The notes: a model not told the origin generated them from the letters alone. DNA of 64,000 nucleotides from Pseudomonadota bacterium (GCA_026388315.1 JAPLKA010000084.1:1-64000); one strand, 5' to 3'; counted from the first letter of the stretch, positions 33,198 through 44,253 are shown. A program made the numbers and translations.

Positions 33198-34513
33198 AAT
33201 TTCATAAGCCAGTGATCCATTTTTTCAAGGTATTTTTTAGCGGTATCTTCTGCTTTCTCTTTAATTTTATCGGTGACGGTCTCCTTGAGCTCGTCAAGGA
33301 TGACTTTGTTCGATTCCTGAAATGCTTCATCGGGTCTTCCTGTAAGGGATGAGAGAATGACCTTGCCATAAGGTGATGCTGATTCAAGCATCGAATCTCT
33401 CGTGAATTTGGCAAGTTCTTCGGGGTCGCTTTTCCTGATAGCCTCTTCAGGATTATAGATGGCATCTGTCAGTATCTCGAAGGTGTTGGCTATTAGATTG
33501 TTCATAAAGCCTTTGTATGTCTCGATATTCCGTGACGCGATCTCGCCCTGGATACCAGGAAGCGCCTGTGAGCCAAAATCCAGGTAGGTGGTAACGAGCA
33601 TGTCGGCCTGTGTGCGAGGGTCGGCTATCTGTTCCGCGTAGTCCATTATTGTTCTCCGTGCCGTTGCAATGATCGAATCTTTGTATGGGATCCACTGGGA
33701 TTTCACTGTCGGGGCGGCATTGAGGGGCACGTTTGTTGTCATGTTGGCAGAGGGAGGAGGCACAGAAATGGTGTCGAGCCTCATTACGGGTGCCTTTCCG
33801 GAAGGGAACGAGCAGAGTTGCCCTCCCATGCTGCTGATACATTTTAGCGAATCCATACTGTCTTTTGAATAATCGAGAATTTTATCGCTCATCCGGAGAG
33901 GCTGAGTACCTGTTGCCTGGCCCGCGGATGATGTTGAAAACCATGCATCATGCATCGAAGACCATTGAGAATCTGGAAGCAGCGATGTGCCGTCAAACGC
34001 CATTCCCGCCCTTGCCGATGCATTTTCAAGGATGGTGAGGTCTGACGATGAATCCTTGAACTGGTTTGCCGATACATCGAGCATGTTCGACAAAAGCTGT
34101 TTTTCTCTTTCTTCCTGGAACCTTCTCTGCTGTTCAACGGCCCTTTGGAGGGCGCTGGCCTGCGTTGAAAGGTTCTGACCGGGGATATTCCCTGATGCAG
34201 CAGCTCCGGCTGAGGCAGTCGCCGATGAGGTTACAGCGTCAACAAGAAGATCGGTGATAAGGGAGGCTGCTATAGATCCGAGCATCCCCCCGAACATATT
34301 CCCTCCGCCCATCCCGGGCCGGAGTCCTCCTGTGGGAGGCCGCATACCTTGCGGCTTGAATGCCTTGATTCACCCTGTTCCATAACCGGCTGCACCGCAG
34401 AGTTGATTTAAGGCAGTACCTGCATAAGCAATTCCATTACCCCACAACATGAAACCGACAATTGCTATAATAAATATTTTTATAAAGGTATGCCGGAATA
34501 TGCCTATGATCAT
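33194..34513 (-). pseudogene. Secreted helical protein interrupted by in-frame TGA
   Basis: From ATG 34513 (or GTG 34525) the reading IFRHTFIKIFIIAIVGFMLW then GNGIAYAG is a signal peptide, followed by TALNQLCGAAGYGTG and a TGA at 34370-34372. The same frame continues IKAFKPQG, then ATG 34345 and 383 more residues to 33194. Those contain a Gly/Met-rich stretch, a hydrophobic patch (GGMLGSIAASLITDLLVDAV), a Gln/Glu-rich coiled coil and a helical C-terminus. No family is recognised. The TGA separates the signal from the body, so the body started at 34345 could not be exported normally. It is the first gene of the operon. Confidence 0.65.
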
Positions 34514-34525
34514 TCTATTTCTCAC

Positions 34526-35153
34526 GAATTCGATTTAACAGATAGACCATGCTTTGTCAACACAATATCCCATGGCAATTTGTGCCGTCTTTCCTTTCAT
34601 GAATTGCCTTGTGCAACCCTGCTGATAGGAATTTGCTTTTCAGCATGCGATAAGAATAACAAAAGAAAAACAGATTAACAATACAAACGTGCCAATATCA
34701 TCGGTTAAAAACCGATAATGTCTACCAAAAAATCAATATCTACTTGGGTGTTGATTGCCAATATAGTGTTGTATATCTGGCGTAGATTCTAAAAACTCAC
34801 TTACAGCAATGAACGGGAGTCGGATCGAATAATTTCTACCACAAAAAACAAGCACTTTCTGAGACTCCAAGAAGTACACCTTATAACTGGTAATAAATAA
34901 ATCCGAACAAGTGCAAAATGTGTAGATAGGTATTTGAAAGTGAGCATACTTCCTGTTTGATCAAAACCTATTGCAGGAAGGAAGTGAAGCTCCCCGCCTA
35001 CAAGGCGGGGCATCTTGCGTGGCTTCGTGAACGGTTGCGGATGTCACCTACACCCATTTCGGAATATATAGATTTCGGATTGCGGATTTCGGATTGCGAA
35101 AAGCTGCTCAAAGTTCAAAGTTCAATGTTTTTACTTCTCACGAATGACGGCCT
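34526..35153. other. Gene-less region with hairpins
   Basis: About 630 bases with no credible gene on either strand. It contains the hairpin ATCGGTT-AAA-AACCGAT (34700-34716), a GC-rich hairpin at 34992-35010 and a tandem ATTTCGGATTGCG at about 35076-35100 before the asd stop. Confidence 0.6.
34992..35010. repeat. GC-rich hairpin, IS200/IS605-end-like
   Basis: Arms CCCCGCCT and AGGCGGGG surround ACA, flanked by GAAGCT and CATCTT. Such foldback hairpins occur at the ends of IS200/IS605 elements and as derived REP sequences. No transposase is present. Confidence 0.4.
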
Positions 35154-36170
35154 TTACAGGTACTTCTTAATCAGCGCTTCCGCTATCTGTACCGCATTCA
35201 ATGCGGCGCCTTTTCGTATATTGTCAGCCACAATCCACATGTTCAGCCCATGTGCAACAGATTCGTCACGCCTGATCCTCCCCACAAATGTATGGTCCTT
35301 ACCGGCTGCATTGATTGCAAGGGGATAGAGGTTTTTTGAAGGATTATCGACGACCTTCACGCCGGGCGCTTTCTTTAGAATTTTCCTTGCTGCTTCGGGG
35401 GTCAAATCCTTTTCAAATTCAATATTAACAGACTCAGAATGACCACAGAAGACGGGGACCCTTACCGTTGTGGCGGTAACCTGGATGTTCTGGTCTTCCA
35501 TGATCTTCTTTGTCTCATCCACCATCTTCATCTCTTCCTTCGTATAACCGTTCTCAAGGAAAGAATCGATATGGGGGAGGCAGTTAAAGGCTATCTGGTG
35601 TGGATATACCTTTTTCACAATCGGCTTTTGACCATATATGGCAAGAATCTGCTGTTCAAGTTCATAGATGGCCTTTTTGCCGGTTCCTGACACGGCCTGA
35701 TATGTGGAAACCACTACCCTTTTGATCTTTGCCGCATCGTGAAGCGGTTTCAATACAACGACCATCTGAATGGTAGAACAGTTCGGATTTGCAATAATCC
35801 CTTTTTTCTTGTAGTCCGCAATGGCATGTTCGTTTACTTCGGGCACCACAAGAGGCACATCAGGGTCCATCCTGAAAGCGCTTGTATTATCAATAACCAC
35901 ACACCCGCTGGCCGCTGCGATAGGGGCAAATTTGAGACTTACCGAGCCACCCGGCGAAAACAGTCCGATGTCCACCCCTTTGAAGGAATCTTCTTTCAAT
36001 TCTTCAATTTTTACTTCCTTACCCTTAAACGTAATGGTCTTGCCAACGCTTCTTGACGAGGCAAGAAGCTTCAGATTCTTTACAGGAAACTTTCTCTGTT
36101 CAAGTGTTGCCACCATCTCGTTTCCGACGGCGCCTGTTGCCCCTGCAACTGCTACATTGTACTCTTTCAT
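35154..36170 (-). CDS. asd: Aspartate-semialdehyde dehydrogenase
   Basis: A 338-aa enzyme that reduces aspartyl phosphate to aspartate semialdehyde, the branch point to Lys/diaminopimelate, Thr and Met. The N-terminal NADP motif is VAGATGAVGNEM, the catalytic Cys131 is in NPNCSTIQMV, and QAVSGTGKKA plus the late His region VPVFCGHSESVNIEF are present. It is the last gene of the leuA-leuC-leuD-asd group, one base after leuD. This order is common in deltaproteobacteria. Confidence 0.96.
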   Translation of the reverse strand: MKEYNVAVAGATGAVGNEMVATLEQRKFPVKNLKLLASSRSVGKTITFKGKEVKIEELKEDSFKGVDIGLFSPGGSVSLKFAPIAAASGCVVIDNTSAFRMDPDVPLVVPEVNEHAIADYKKKGIIANPNCSTIQMVVVLKPLHDAAKIKRVVVSTYQAVSGTGKKAIYELEQQILAIYGQKPIVKKVYPHQIAFNCLPHIDSFLENGYTKEEMKMVDETKKIMEDQNIQVTATTVRVPVFCGHSESVNIEFEKDLTPEAARKILKKAPGVKVVDNPSKNLYPLAINAAGKDHTFVGRIRRDESVAHGLNMWIVADNIRKGAALNAVQIAEALIKKYL

Positions 36171-36171
36171 A

Positions 36172-36657
36172 TTACTCCTCCAGTTTCTTTTTGAGATATT
36201 TCACAAGTCCGCCATGGTTTATAAGCTCTACCATAAAGGGCGGAATGGGCTTTGCCTGAACTATTGTTTTTTTACACGTTATCATCCCCGAGGATATATC
36301 AACCTCGATCTCTTCGCCTTCCTCAACCACATCGTCTATATCCGCCTCCAGAAGGGCAAGCCCTTTGTTGAAAGCATTTCTATAGAATATCCTCGCAAAT
36401 GTCTTTGCTATGACAAGGGGGATGCCGATGGCGGATATGGCGATAGGGGCATGTTCCCTCGATGAGCCGCAGCCGAAATTGAGTCCCCCAACGATAATGT
36501 CGCCCTGCCTTACCTTCTTATGAAACCCCGGATGCAAAGGCTCCATACAATGTTCACCGAGCACCTTCGGATCAGTGTGTGCAAGATATTGTGCAGGGAT
36601 TATAATATCCGTATCAATATTGTGACCGAATTTCCAGACTCTTCCTTTTAATTTCAT
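36172..36657 (-). CDS. leuD: 3-isopropylmalate dehydratase small subunit
   Basis: A 161-aa aconitase-swivel protein: GRVWKFGHNIDTDIIIPAQY, FGCGSSREHAPIAISAIGIP and FARIFYRNAFNKGL. With LeuC it isomerises 2-isopropylmalate to 3-isopropylmalate. ATG 36657 has AGGAG five bases upstream; a longer frame starts within leuC. The short, archaeal-type LeuD length (about 160) matches the 420-residue LeuC. Confidence 0.94.
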   Translation of the reverse strand: MKLKGRVWKFGHNIDTDIIIPAQYLAHTDPKVLGEHCMEPLHPGFHKKVRQGDIIVGGLNFGCGSSREHAPIAISAIGIPLVIAKTFARIFYRNAFNKGLALLEADIDDVVEEGEEIEVDISSGMITCKKTIVQAKPIPPFMVELINHGGLVKYLKKKLEE

Positions 36658-36674
36658 ATCAACTCCTTCTAAAA

Positions 36675-37937
36675 TCACATTACTTCTTCCGGATGGGCTA
36701 TCCTGCCCTTTATGGCGCTTGCCGCTGCCACTGCTACCCCTGAAAGATAAACCTCGCTCTCAGGATGCCCCATCCGTCCGATAAAATTCCTGTTTGTTGT
36801 AGCAATAGCCCGTTCACCCTTTGCAAGCACACCCATATGCCCGCCAAGACATGGTCCACAGGTGGGAGGTGATATTATGCACCCTGCTTCGAGAAAAATC
36901 CCGAAAAATCCGCGCTTCAATGCCTCACCGTATATCGTTGGTGTAGCCGGAATAATAATGCACCGGACATGCTTAGCCACCTTTTTGCCTTTCAAAATCT
37001 CTGCAGCAATCTCTAAATCCTCAATCCTTCCATTTGTACATGAGCCTATCACTGCCTGGTCAACCTCAACATCACCTAATTCACCCACATCCTTCACATT
37101 CGACGGGAGTGACGGACAGGCAACCTTCAATCCAATCTTACCGGCATCGATTTCATACACTTTCCTGTAACTGGCATCTTTATCGCTCTCGTAAACCGTG
37201 TAGGGCCTCTTTCCTCTCCCCTTCACATACGCTAAGGTCTTTTCGTCCACTTTAAATATCCCGTTTTTCCCCCCTGCCTCTATAGCCATATTGGCAATGG
37301 AGAAACGGGAGTCCATGGAAAGCGCCGAGATTGCCTCGCCCTCAAATTCCATGGCAGCGTAAAGTGCGCCATCCACCCCGATCATCCCGATAATATGGAG
37401 GATCAGGTCTTTTCCGGTAACCCATTTCTGCCATTTTCCCGAGCAGCTGAATTTTATACTTTCAGGCACCTTAAGCCATATACGCCCCGTCACCATCCCG
37501 TACGTCACATCAGTGCTCCCCATGCCGGTTGAAAAGGCTCCCAGGGCACCGTATGTACAGGTGTGGCTATCCGCCCCTATCACTAAGTCACCAGGCACTA
37601 CGAGTCCCTGCTCGGGGAGCAGCGCATGTTCAATCCCGCATTCACCGCCTTCAAAACAATATCTGATACCGTGTTTTTTTGAAAACTCGCGTATCTTTTT
37701 ACAGTTCTCGGCGGAGAGGATATCCTTGTTCGGGGTAAAGTGGTCCAGGACAAAAACCACCTTTTCCGGGTCAAAGACCTTTTTTGCGCCAACTTTATCA
37801 AATTCCTCGAGGGAAAGCGGGGCAGTAATATCGTTTGCAAGGGCAAGGTCGATCCTTGCATCGATGATCTCTCCCGGTTCCACGAAGTCTTTTCCTGCAT
37901 GAATTGCAAGTATCTTCTCTGTAATCGTCATACCCAT
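36675..37937 (-). CDS. leuC: 3-isopropylmalate dehydratase large subunit
   Basis: A 420-aa aconitase-family subunit. The 4Fe-4S ligands lie in VIGSCTNGR and [34 protein letters not shown] is the substrate-binding block. It is the shorter HacA/LeuC type used together with the short LeuD. It is immediately downstream of leuA and ends four bases inside the longest possible leuD frame. Confidence 0.95.
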   Translation of the reverse strand: MGMTITEKILAIHAGKDFVEPGEIIDARIDLALANDITAPLSLEEFDKVGAKKVFDPEKVVFVLDHFTPNKDILSAENCKKIREFSKKHGIRYCFEGGECGIEHALLPEQGLVVPGDLVIGADSHTCTYGALGAFSTGMGSTDVTYGMVTGRIWLKVPESIKFSCSGKWQKWVTGKDLILHIIGMIGVDGALYAAMEFEGEAISALSMDSRFSIANMAIEAGGKNGIFKVDEKTLAYVKGRGKRPYTVYESDKDASYRKVYEIDAGKIGLKVACPSLPSNVKDVGELGDVEVDQAVIGSCTNGRIEDLEIAAEILKGKKVAKHVRCIIIPATPTIYGEALKRGFFGIFLEAGCIISPPTCGPCLGGHMGVLAKGERAIATTNRNFIGRMGHPESEVYLSGVAVAAASAIKGRIAHPEEVM

Positions 37938-39467
37938 CTATTTCACCTCAACCCTTTTACTTTTAACATATTCAAGCCTGTTAAGCGCGTTGATATATGC
38001 CTTCGCACTCGCCACAATAATATCCGTATCCGCGCCTTTTCCAATGGCAATAAGCCCTTTCTCCTCAACTTTCACAAAAACCTCGCCCTGTGCGTCCATA
38101 TCCTTCGTAATGGAATTAACAGAAAATTTTACAAGCTTGCTGTTTGTCTTTGCAATTTTCTTGATGATCTTAAAAGTGGCATCAACGGGCCCATCGCCGG
38201 TTCCAACCTCCTGGTAAACATTCCCGTCAGCCTCAAGTTTTACCGTAGCAGTGGGAATTGTTATATTGCCACAGCTCACATTGAGATATACGAGTTTGTA
38301 TTTTTCGGGTATCTTGTATATTTCATCCATGATGATCATCTCGATATCTTCATCATAGACATATTTTTTCATGTCCGAGAGTGTTTTAAATCTCTTGAAG
38401 GTAAGGTTGAGCTCCTTATCATCCAAGGTGTACCCAAGACCTTCAATCCTCTCCCTGAATGCATGCCTTCCGGAGTGCTTTCCGAGGACGAGTGAGCTTT
38501 TCGATATGCCCACGGACTCGGGTGTCATAATCTCATAGGTAAGTTTCGCCTTCAAGAGACCATCCTGGTGAATACCCGATTCATGGGCAAAGGCATTGGC
38601 GCCCACTATGGCCTTGTTCGGTTGAACAGAGACACCGGTAATAGCAGTAATCAGCCTACTCGCAGGATAAATCTTCTCGCTCACAATCCTTGTATCAGCG
38701 GGGAATATGTCCTTGCGTGTGCGAAGAATCATGGCAATCTCTTCGAGGGAAGCATTCCCTGCCCTTTCACCGATGCCGTTTATAGTGCATTCCACCTGAC
38801 GGGCGCCATTCTGAATAGCGGCAATGGAGTTTGCGACAGCAAGTCCCAGATCGTTATGGCAGTGCACGCTGATGATAGCCTGAGAGATGTTGGGAACATT
38901 ATCTTTAATATAGCGGATGAGTCTGCCGAATTCCTCAGGGACTGTGTAGCCAACCGTATCAGGGACATTAATGGTAACCGCCCCTGCAGCAATAACCTCG
39001 GCAAAAACCTTGCACAGATAGTCCCAGTCGCTTCTGGTGGCATCCATTGCAGAGAATTCTACGTTGGATGTATACTTTTTTGCCCTTTTCACGGCATTGA
39101 CGGCAATCTTTAATATTTCATCCTTGTTTTTCCGGAACTGATGTTTCAGGTGGATGTCAGATGTTGAAATAAAGGTGTGGATTCGCGGCTTCTGAGCACC
39201 CTTTATTGCCCCCCATGCACGGTCGATATCGTCATCGTTCGCCCTTGCAAGGCCTGCAATTTCGCTGTTTTTAATGGTGTCTGCAATCTGTCTGACTGCA
39301 TCGAAATCACCATCCGAAGCTATAGGAAAACCGGCTTCGATAATGTCAACACCGAGGAGTTCAAGTTGCCTGGCCACACGGAGTTTTTCCTGGGTGTTCA
39401 TGGTATTTCCCGGAGACTGCTCTCCATCCCTTAATGTTGTGTCAAAAATAAAAACTCGTTCAGACAT
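37938..39467 (-). CDS. leuA: 2-isopropylmalate synthase
   Basis: A 509-aa enzyme condensing acetyl-CoA with 2-ketoisovalerate, the first step to leucine. DTTLRDGEQSPGNTMN is at the N-terminus with metal ligand Asp; HCHNDLGLAVANS carries the metal His pair, and NAFAHESGIHQDG begins the linker. The C-terminal LeuA dimer domain (about 390-509) is present and suggests leucine feedback control. It leads the leu-asd operon. Citramalate synthase is a close alternative. Confidence 0.93.
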   Translation of the reverse strand: MSERVFIFDTTLRDGEQSPGNTMNTQEKLRVARQLELLGVDIIEAGFPIASDGDFDAVRQIADTIKNSEIAGLARANDDDIDRAWGAIKGAQKPRIHTFISTSDIHLKHQFRKNKDEILKIAVNAVKRAKKYTSNVEFSAMDATRSDWDYLCKVFAEVIAAGAVTINVPDTVGYTVPEEFGRLIRYIKDNVPNISQAIISVHCHNDLGLAVANSIAAIQNGARQVECTINGIGERAGNASLEEIAMILRTRKDIFPADTRIVSEKIYPASRLITAITGVSVQPNKAIVGANAFAHESGIHQDGLLKAKLTYEIMTPESVGISKSSLVLGKHSGRHAFRERIEGLGYTLDDKELNLTFKRFKTLSDMKKYVYDEDIEMIIMDEIYKIPEKYKLVYLNVSCGNITIPTATVKLEADGNVYQEVGTGDGPVDATFKIIKKIAKTNSKLVKFSVNSITKDMDAQGEVFVKVEEKGLIAIGKGADTDIIVASAKAYINALNRLEYVKSKRVEVK

Positions 39468-39501
39468 GTTTACCTCTTTATACGGGCATTTAGCTATTTA
39501 G

Positions 39502-40581
39502 CTATTTTTTGTTATCCTTTTTTGCTAAAAGCTTAGAGCGAGCGGCTGATAGCTTCTTTTGGATCAACAACATCATTTCTTCTTCCCTTTCTATCTTCGC
39601 TTCTACTGTAAGATAATACAGGTTCTCAGGCGCAGCTTCCGGGTCAATCTTTACCGCATCCTTTTCAGTGGTCACAACGATCTCTGCGTCCTGATAGCGT
39701 GAAAATCTTTCCATATCTTTTCTTCCATAAAAGTAATGATCCGGATATGGCATTTCACAGACAACGTTTGCACCTAATTCCTTTAAAAAATCGAAAAACG
39801 CATTATTGTCACCCAGCCCTGAAAATGCAAGGATGTCTTTTCCCTTTAAAAAATTATAATGGCCCGTAAGGTTATATTTAAGATTACACAGATAGACAGG
39901 CTTGTATTGAAACCTGAAAACCGGTATGCCTTCTGTGTAATGCTTAAGATTGCCGTTGAGTTCGCCTTTGCTTACCAGAATCATGTCCGCATCCTTTATC
40001 CTTTCAGATGGTTCTCTATAAGGTCCAAGAGGAAAAATATTCCTGTTCGTCTTTCCTTTGCCGCCGCTAACCAGGAGAATCTCTACGTCTTTCTTGAGGT
40101 TCTTCAACTGAAAACCATCATCCAGTAAAGCAACATCTATCCGAAACGATTTCATACCCATTGTGATCGCATCAGCCCTGTTCGTTCCCACGACAACAGG
40201 CATCCCGGTCTTCCTTGACAGCATGAACACTTCATCCCCGACATCTTCAGCAAGATACTTGTCCCCATATACAATAAAAGTACCTTTCCTGTTCCTCTTG
40301 TAACCCCTCGTCGCGATTGCCGGATGAAAACCTTCTTCAGCCAACCTTCTTGCTATCTTCTCAACAACGGGTGTTTTCCCTGTTCCGCCCAGGGTTATAT
40401 TCCCTACGCTAATCACAGGAACAGGCACCTCGCTTACTTTTATAAAACCAGTGCTGTACATGTAGTCTCTCGCACGGAGACAAATTCTATATATACAGGA
40501 AAGAGGAAGAAGCAGAGGGCACAAAAACCATTGCAGAAATTTTGACTCATCTCTCCATACCTTTAAAATTGCATTCCTCAT
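39502..40581 (-). CDS. lpxK: Tetraacyldisaccharide 4'-kinase
   Basis: A 359-aa inner-membrane lipid A kinase, which phosphorylates the 4' position of the disaccharide precursor. The P-loop is VGNITLGGTGKTPVVEK; ATRGYKRN, GDEVFMLSRK and VALLDDGFQLKNLKKD (walker B-like) follow. A hydrophobic N-terminal helix (WFLCPLLLPLSCIYRICLRA) anchors it. ATG 40581 (MRNAILKVW) is preferred over the longer frame to 40635. Its presence indicates a lipid A outer membrane. Confidence 0.92.
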   Translation of the reverse strand: MRNAILKVWRDESKFLQWFLCPLLLPLSCIYRICLRARDYMYSTGFIKVSEVPVPVISVGNITLGGTGKTPVVEKIARRLAEEGFHPAIATRGYKRNRKGTFIVYGDKYLAEDVGDEVFMLSRKTGMPVVVGTNRADAITMGMKSFRIDVALLDDGFQLKNLKKDVEILLVSGGKGKTNRNIFPLGPYREPSERIKDADMILVSKGELNGNLKHYTEGIPVFRFQYKPVYLCNLKYNLTGHYNFLKGKDILAFSGLGDNNAFFDFLKELGANVVCEMPYPDHYFYGRKDMERFSRYQDAEIVVTTEKDAVKIDPEAAPENLYYLTVEAKIEREEEMMLLIQKKLSAARSKLLAKKDNKK

Positions 40582-40665
40582 TATATATTGGCAAGTTATA
40601 CCAGATAAACAGTAAAAAATCAATAATGAGACCAACGACGCAGCAATTTTCTATGATACCGAGAT

Positions 40666-40730
40666 TCGTGAATCGTGAACAGTGAACAGGTTTTTAACTG
40701 ACTACTATTCACTAACGACTATTCACTGAA
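40666..40730. repeat. ATTCACT short-repeat block 3
   Basis: GTGAACAGTGAACAGG faces ACTATTCACTAACGACTATT over 65 bases between lpxK and the regulator gene, again an imperfect foldback. Confidence 0.6.
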
Positions 40731-40808
40731 GCAGTGGAGCCCGCAGCCTATTAAACCCTTGTCATTTTGTTTCCTTTTAGATATTATAAAAGTTACGGGG
40801 TATGATAC

Positions 40809-41792
40809 ATGCGATTAGACGTACTTATTATTGATGATGAAGAAGGGATCAGAAGGTCACTTACAAGAATACTGCGGGAAGACGGCTATTCCGTTCAGAC
40901 GGCATCAAGCGGTGAAGATGCACTGACGATTCTTTCGAATAATGGTACCAACCTCGACATTGTAATCTGTGACCTTATTATGCCGGGGATAGATGGTATA
41001 AGAACAATAAAAGAGATAAACAGAACACATCAGGGCATTACGAAAATCATCCTCACGGGGTATGGCACCCTGGAATCTTCAATAAAAGCGATAGAGGCCG
41101 GCATTGATGGATTCATTACAAAACCATTTCAAAATAAAGAATTAAAATGGAAAATCAAGGAGTATTATGTCAAGAGAAGGATGAGACAGTTTGTTGCGCC
41201 GGATATTTTCGATAAACTCCTTGATGAACCGGCATACCTTGAGCCAAGAATATCGCCTGTTACAATATTGTTTACCGACATCAGGGGCTTTACACGGTTA
41301 ACCTCCACTATGCCTCCCGAAGAGCTTGCTTCCTTCCTTAACAAATATTATTTTCAGCCTATGAGCGACATTGTCTCAAAACACAAGGGGATAGTAGACA
41401 AATATATCGGCGATAGTGTCATGGCGCTCTTTGGCGCCCCTATCCATTATGATAAAGACGAAGAAAATGCAGTGGAATGTGGCATTGAGATGATAGAAAA
41501 TATGGAAGGTTCAAAAAAGGCTTTTCAAATGGGTATCGGTATAAGCACAGGATATGTTGTTACGGGCATCTTCGGCTCAATAAGCAAAAAAGAATATACC
41601 GCTCTGGGCATGCCGGTAAACATTGCAGCCCGTCTTCAAAAATTCGCCGCACACGGTGAAATTGTTATTTCAGAGGAAACACTGAGAAAACTGAATGGTT
41701 CCGCCACTTTCAAAAAGGTGGGTTCATTCAGCCCTTTCCCGTCGTCCCCGCCTGTCGTATATTATAAATGGATCAGAAATGGTAAGATTTAA
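40809..41792 (+). CDS. Response regulator fused to a class III nucleotide cyclase
   Basis: A 327-aa protein. The receiver domain spans residues 1-120 (IIDDEEG acidic pair, phosphoacceptor Asp55 in VICDLIMPG, Lys in ITKPF). An adenylate/guanylate cyclase catalytic domain follows from about 150 (ILFTDIRGFTRLTS first metal Asp, GDSVMALFGAP second, YTALGMPVNIAARLQ). It should make cAMP or cGMP in response to phosphorylation by an unknown histidine kinase. Its last 14 bases overlap the rel/spoT start, so two nucleotide second-messenger genes are co-transcribed. Confidence 0.88.
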   Translation: MRLDVLIIDDEEGIRRSLTRILREDGYSVQTASSGEDALTILSNNGTNLDIVICDLIMPGIDGIRTIKEINRTHQGITKIILTGYGTLESSIKAIEAGIDGFITKPFQNKELKWKIKEYYVKRRMRQFVAPDIFDKLLDEPAYLEPRISPVTILFTDIRGFTRLTSTMPPEELASFLNKYYFQPMSDIVSKHKGIVDKYIGDSVMALFGAPIHYDKDEENAVECGIEMIENMEGSKKAFQMGIGISTGYVVTGIFGSISKKEYTALGMPVNIAARLQKFAAHGEIVISEETLRKLNGSATFKKVGSFSPFPSSPPVVYYKWIRNGKI

Positions 41793-43914
41793 TGACATTG
41801 TCGATGAAATATTAAAATATAATCCACAGGCCGATGTGCCGACTTTAGAAAGGGCCTATATCTTCTCTGCCCAGGCGCACAAAGGACAGATAAGACTCTC
41901 CGGAGAGCCCTACCTCGTTCATCCCCTTGAAGTAGCATACACATTAACCAAAATGAACCTCGATATTCCGAGTGTCGTATCCGGCCTTCTCCATGACACC
42001 ATAGAAGATTCGTATGTGAACAAAAAGGAGATAGAAGAATATTTCGGGAAGGAGGTTGCAGAACTTGTCGATGGGGTGACAAAGATCGGTCAGATTCCCT
42101 TAAAAACCTCGGAAGACTCAAGGGTTGAGAATTTCAGAAAGATGATACTCGCCATGAGTAAGGACATAAGGGTAATACTCATTAAACTGGCTGACAGGTA
42201 TCACAACATGCAAACCCTCAATTTCCTTAACTCTGACAGACAGGTTGACATTGCCAGAGAAACCCTCGAGATATATGCGCCCCTTGCTCACCGGCTGGGT
42301 ATCGAATGGATAAAGGGAGAGTTGGAAGATGAGGCCTTCAAATATCTCCACTCTCTGGAATATAAAACCATAAACACAAAAATTGCAAAAAAGAAGAAGG
42401 AAAGAGATGCCTACATCCATGAAGTCATAGAACTCTTAAAGAGCAAATTTGAACAGTATAAACTACATGCTGAAGTATCTGGAAGGGCCAAAAGGCTATA
42501 CAGCATTTACCGTAAAATGATGCTGGAAAAGGTAGAATTAGATGATATTTACGATATAACTGCCTTCCGGGTAAAGGTTGACAGTGTCAAAGAGTGTTAT
42601 CTGGCCCTTGGTCTGATACACTCCTTTTTCAGACCCATACCAGGAAAGTTCAGCGATTTTATTGCATTGCCTAAACCCAACATGTATCAGTCCCTTCATA
42701 CCAAAGTAGTTGGGCCTTACGGTGAAAAGATTGAGATCCAGATAAGGACACACGAGATGCATAAGATTGCCGAAGAGGGGATTGCTGCACATTGGAAATA
42801 CAAGGAAGGAAGGGCCTTTGATCCTAAAGAAGATAAAATATTCGGATGGCTTAGAAGGGTAATTGAATCACAACAGGAATTAAAAGATAACAAGGAATTT
42901 ATGGAGGTCTTTAAAATAGATCTCTTCCCTGATGAAATCTATGTCTTTACACCAAAAGGTGATGTGAAAGAGCTCCCCAAGGGGGCGACAGCTGTTGATT
43001 TTGCCTATGCCATACATTCGCAACTCGGTCATAAGTGTGTCGGGGCAAAGGTGAACGGGAAACTTGTTCCTTTGCGGCATGAACTAAAAAGCGGTGATAT
43101 TATTGATATTCAAACTAATCCGGCCCATAAACCAAGCAAAGACTGGTTGGGTTTTGTCAAAACATCGAGGGCAAAAACAAGGATCAGGCAATGGATCAAG
43201 GCAGAACAACGGGAGAGAAGCGTTGAACTCGGAAAAACACTTATCGAAAAGGAATTATCAAAGCACGATATGAGTTTTTCCAAAATGCTCAAGTCGGGAG
43301 AGCTTCTCAATATCGGCAAAGAATTTAGCTTCGAAACAGTGGAGGACTTGTTTGCCAGCGTAGGGTATGGTTTGTACACACCCTTGCAGGTACTCGGTAA
43401 GGTCATTCCGGAAAACGAAAAACCCGGAAAACTCAAGCAGATAATCAGCAGTATCAAGAGGAGTAAAGACAGCGCAATAAAGATTCAGGGTGTTGACGGG
43501 ATGGTTGTAAGATTTGCGCAATGTTGTAATCCCATACCCGGCGATACAATTTTCGGTTTTATTACAAGGGGAAGGGGGTTGACAATACATACGGCAGACT
43601 GTCCAAACATTCATACGTATGACGAACAGCGCAGGATTGAAGTCTCGTGGGAATTAAATAAGAACTTCACCTATCCGGTAAAGCTGAAAGTATTGGGGGA
43701 CGACAGAAAGGGCCTTCTCTCGGATATCAGTTCGACTATGGCCTCAAATAAGGTCAATATCATCGGTGCCCAGGCAATGACCAATTCCGATAGAACTGCA
43801 GCCGGTATCTACGAAATAGAAATCGGGCACATGTCACAACTCCAGAAAGTCATCAAATCGATACAAAAAATTAAGGGTGTACGGTCGGTAGAAAGAATCC
43901 TGGGAACGGTTTAG
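41779..43914 (+). CDS. spoT: Bifunctional (p)ppGpp synthetase/hydrolase
   Basis: A 711-aa Rel/SpoT enzyme that makes and degrades ppGpp in the stringent response. The HD hydrolase keeps HDTIEDSYV (H-D-x-x-E-D, so hydrolysis is likely). The synthetase has [28 protein letters not shown] and [22 protein letters not shown] domain (about 380-445; [16 protein letters not shown]) and a C-terminal ACT domain are present. ATG 41779 ([11 protein letters not shown]) is chosen; it overlaps the cyclase gene by 14 bases. It is the only Rel-type gene in the window. Confidence 0.95.
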   Translation: MVRFNDIVDEILKYNPQADVPTLERAYIFSAQAHKGQIRLSGEPYLVHPLEVAYTLTKMNLDIPSVVSGLLHDTIEDSYVNKKEIEEYFGKEVAELVDGVTKIGQIPLKTSEDSRVENFRKMILAMSKDIRVILIKLADRYHNMQTLNFLNSDRQVDIARETLEIYAPLAHRLGIEWIKGELEDEAFKYLHSLEYKTINTKIAKKKKERDAYIHEVIELLKSKFEQYKLHAEVSGRAKRLYSIYRKMMLEKVELDDIYDITAFRVKVDSVKECYLALGLIHSFFRPIPGKFSDFIALPKPNMYQSLHTKVVGPYGEKIEIQIRTHEMHKIAEEGIAAHWKYKEGRAFDPKEDKIFGWLRRVIESQQELKDNKEFMEVFKIDLFPDEIYVFTPKGDVKELPKGATAVDFAYAIHSQLGHKCVGAKVNGKLVPLRHELKSGDIIDIQTNPAHKPSKDWLGFVKTSRAKTRIRQWIKAEQRERSVELGKTLIEKELSKHDMSFSKMLKSGELLNIGKEFSFETVEDLFASVGYGLYTPLQVLGKVIPENEKPGKLKQIISSIKRSKDSAIKIQGVDGMVVRFAQCCNPIPGDTIFGFITRGRGLTIHTADCPNIHTYDEQRRIEVSWELNKNFTYPVKLKVLGDDRKGLLSDISSTMASNKVNIIGAQAMTNSDRTAAGIYEIEIGHMSQLQKVIKSIQKIKGVRSVERILGTV

Positions 43915-44102
43915 GCTGCCTTTTGAAAACTACCTTTTTTAATGCACTTCGTGCAGAGTCTTGCTTTTTGCGTTGTACCATCTTTCACGATTTTTACAGT
44001 CTGTAAATTGGGGAACCATTCTTTCTTTGATTTGTTGTTCGCGTGACTTACATTATAGCCAATCTGCTTACCTTTGCCGCATATCTCACAAACCCTTGCC
44101 AT
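43911..44102 (-). CDS. rpmB: 50S ribosomal protein L28
   Basis: A 63-aa L28: [38 protein letters not shown] and [13 protein letters not shown]. Both CxxC pairs are kept, so it is the zinc-binding form. It is convergent with spoT and overlaps its last four bases, including both stop codons. Confidence 0.97.
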   Translation of the reverse strand: MARVCEICGKGKQIGYNVSHANNKSKKEWFPNLQTVKIVKDGTTQKARLCTKCIKKGSFQKAA

Positions 44103-44253
44103 CTATTCCTCCGTTCATATTGCCTAAGGTTTAAGGTTAAGGATTTTACTAATTTAGACCTTATATGTCAATACAAATTAAAGCATTCATCTTTTCCAAT
44201 TGACAACAAATTTTCCAATTGACAACAAATGAGTTTTTAAATATCTTAACTCC

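Noticed and set aside
34370-34372. In-frame TGA as a selenocysteine codon
   Set aside because: No redox motif surrounds it, I see no convincing SECIS-like hairpin directly after it, and the third gene of the operon is also broken, which favours mutation or sequence error.
34801-35013. 70-codon minus-strand frame over the GC-rich hairpin
   Set aside because: It starts within the palindrome and shows no family features; hairpin sequence explains its codons.
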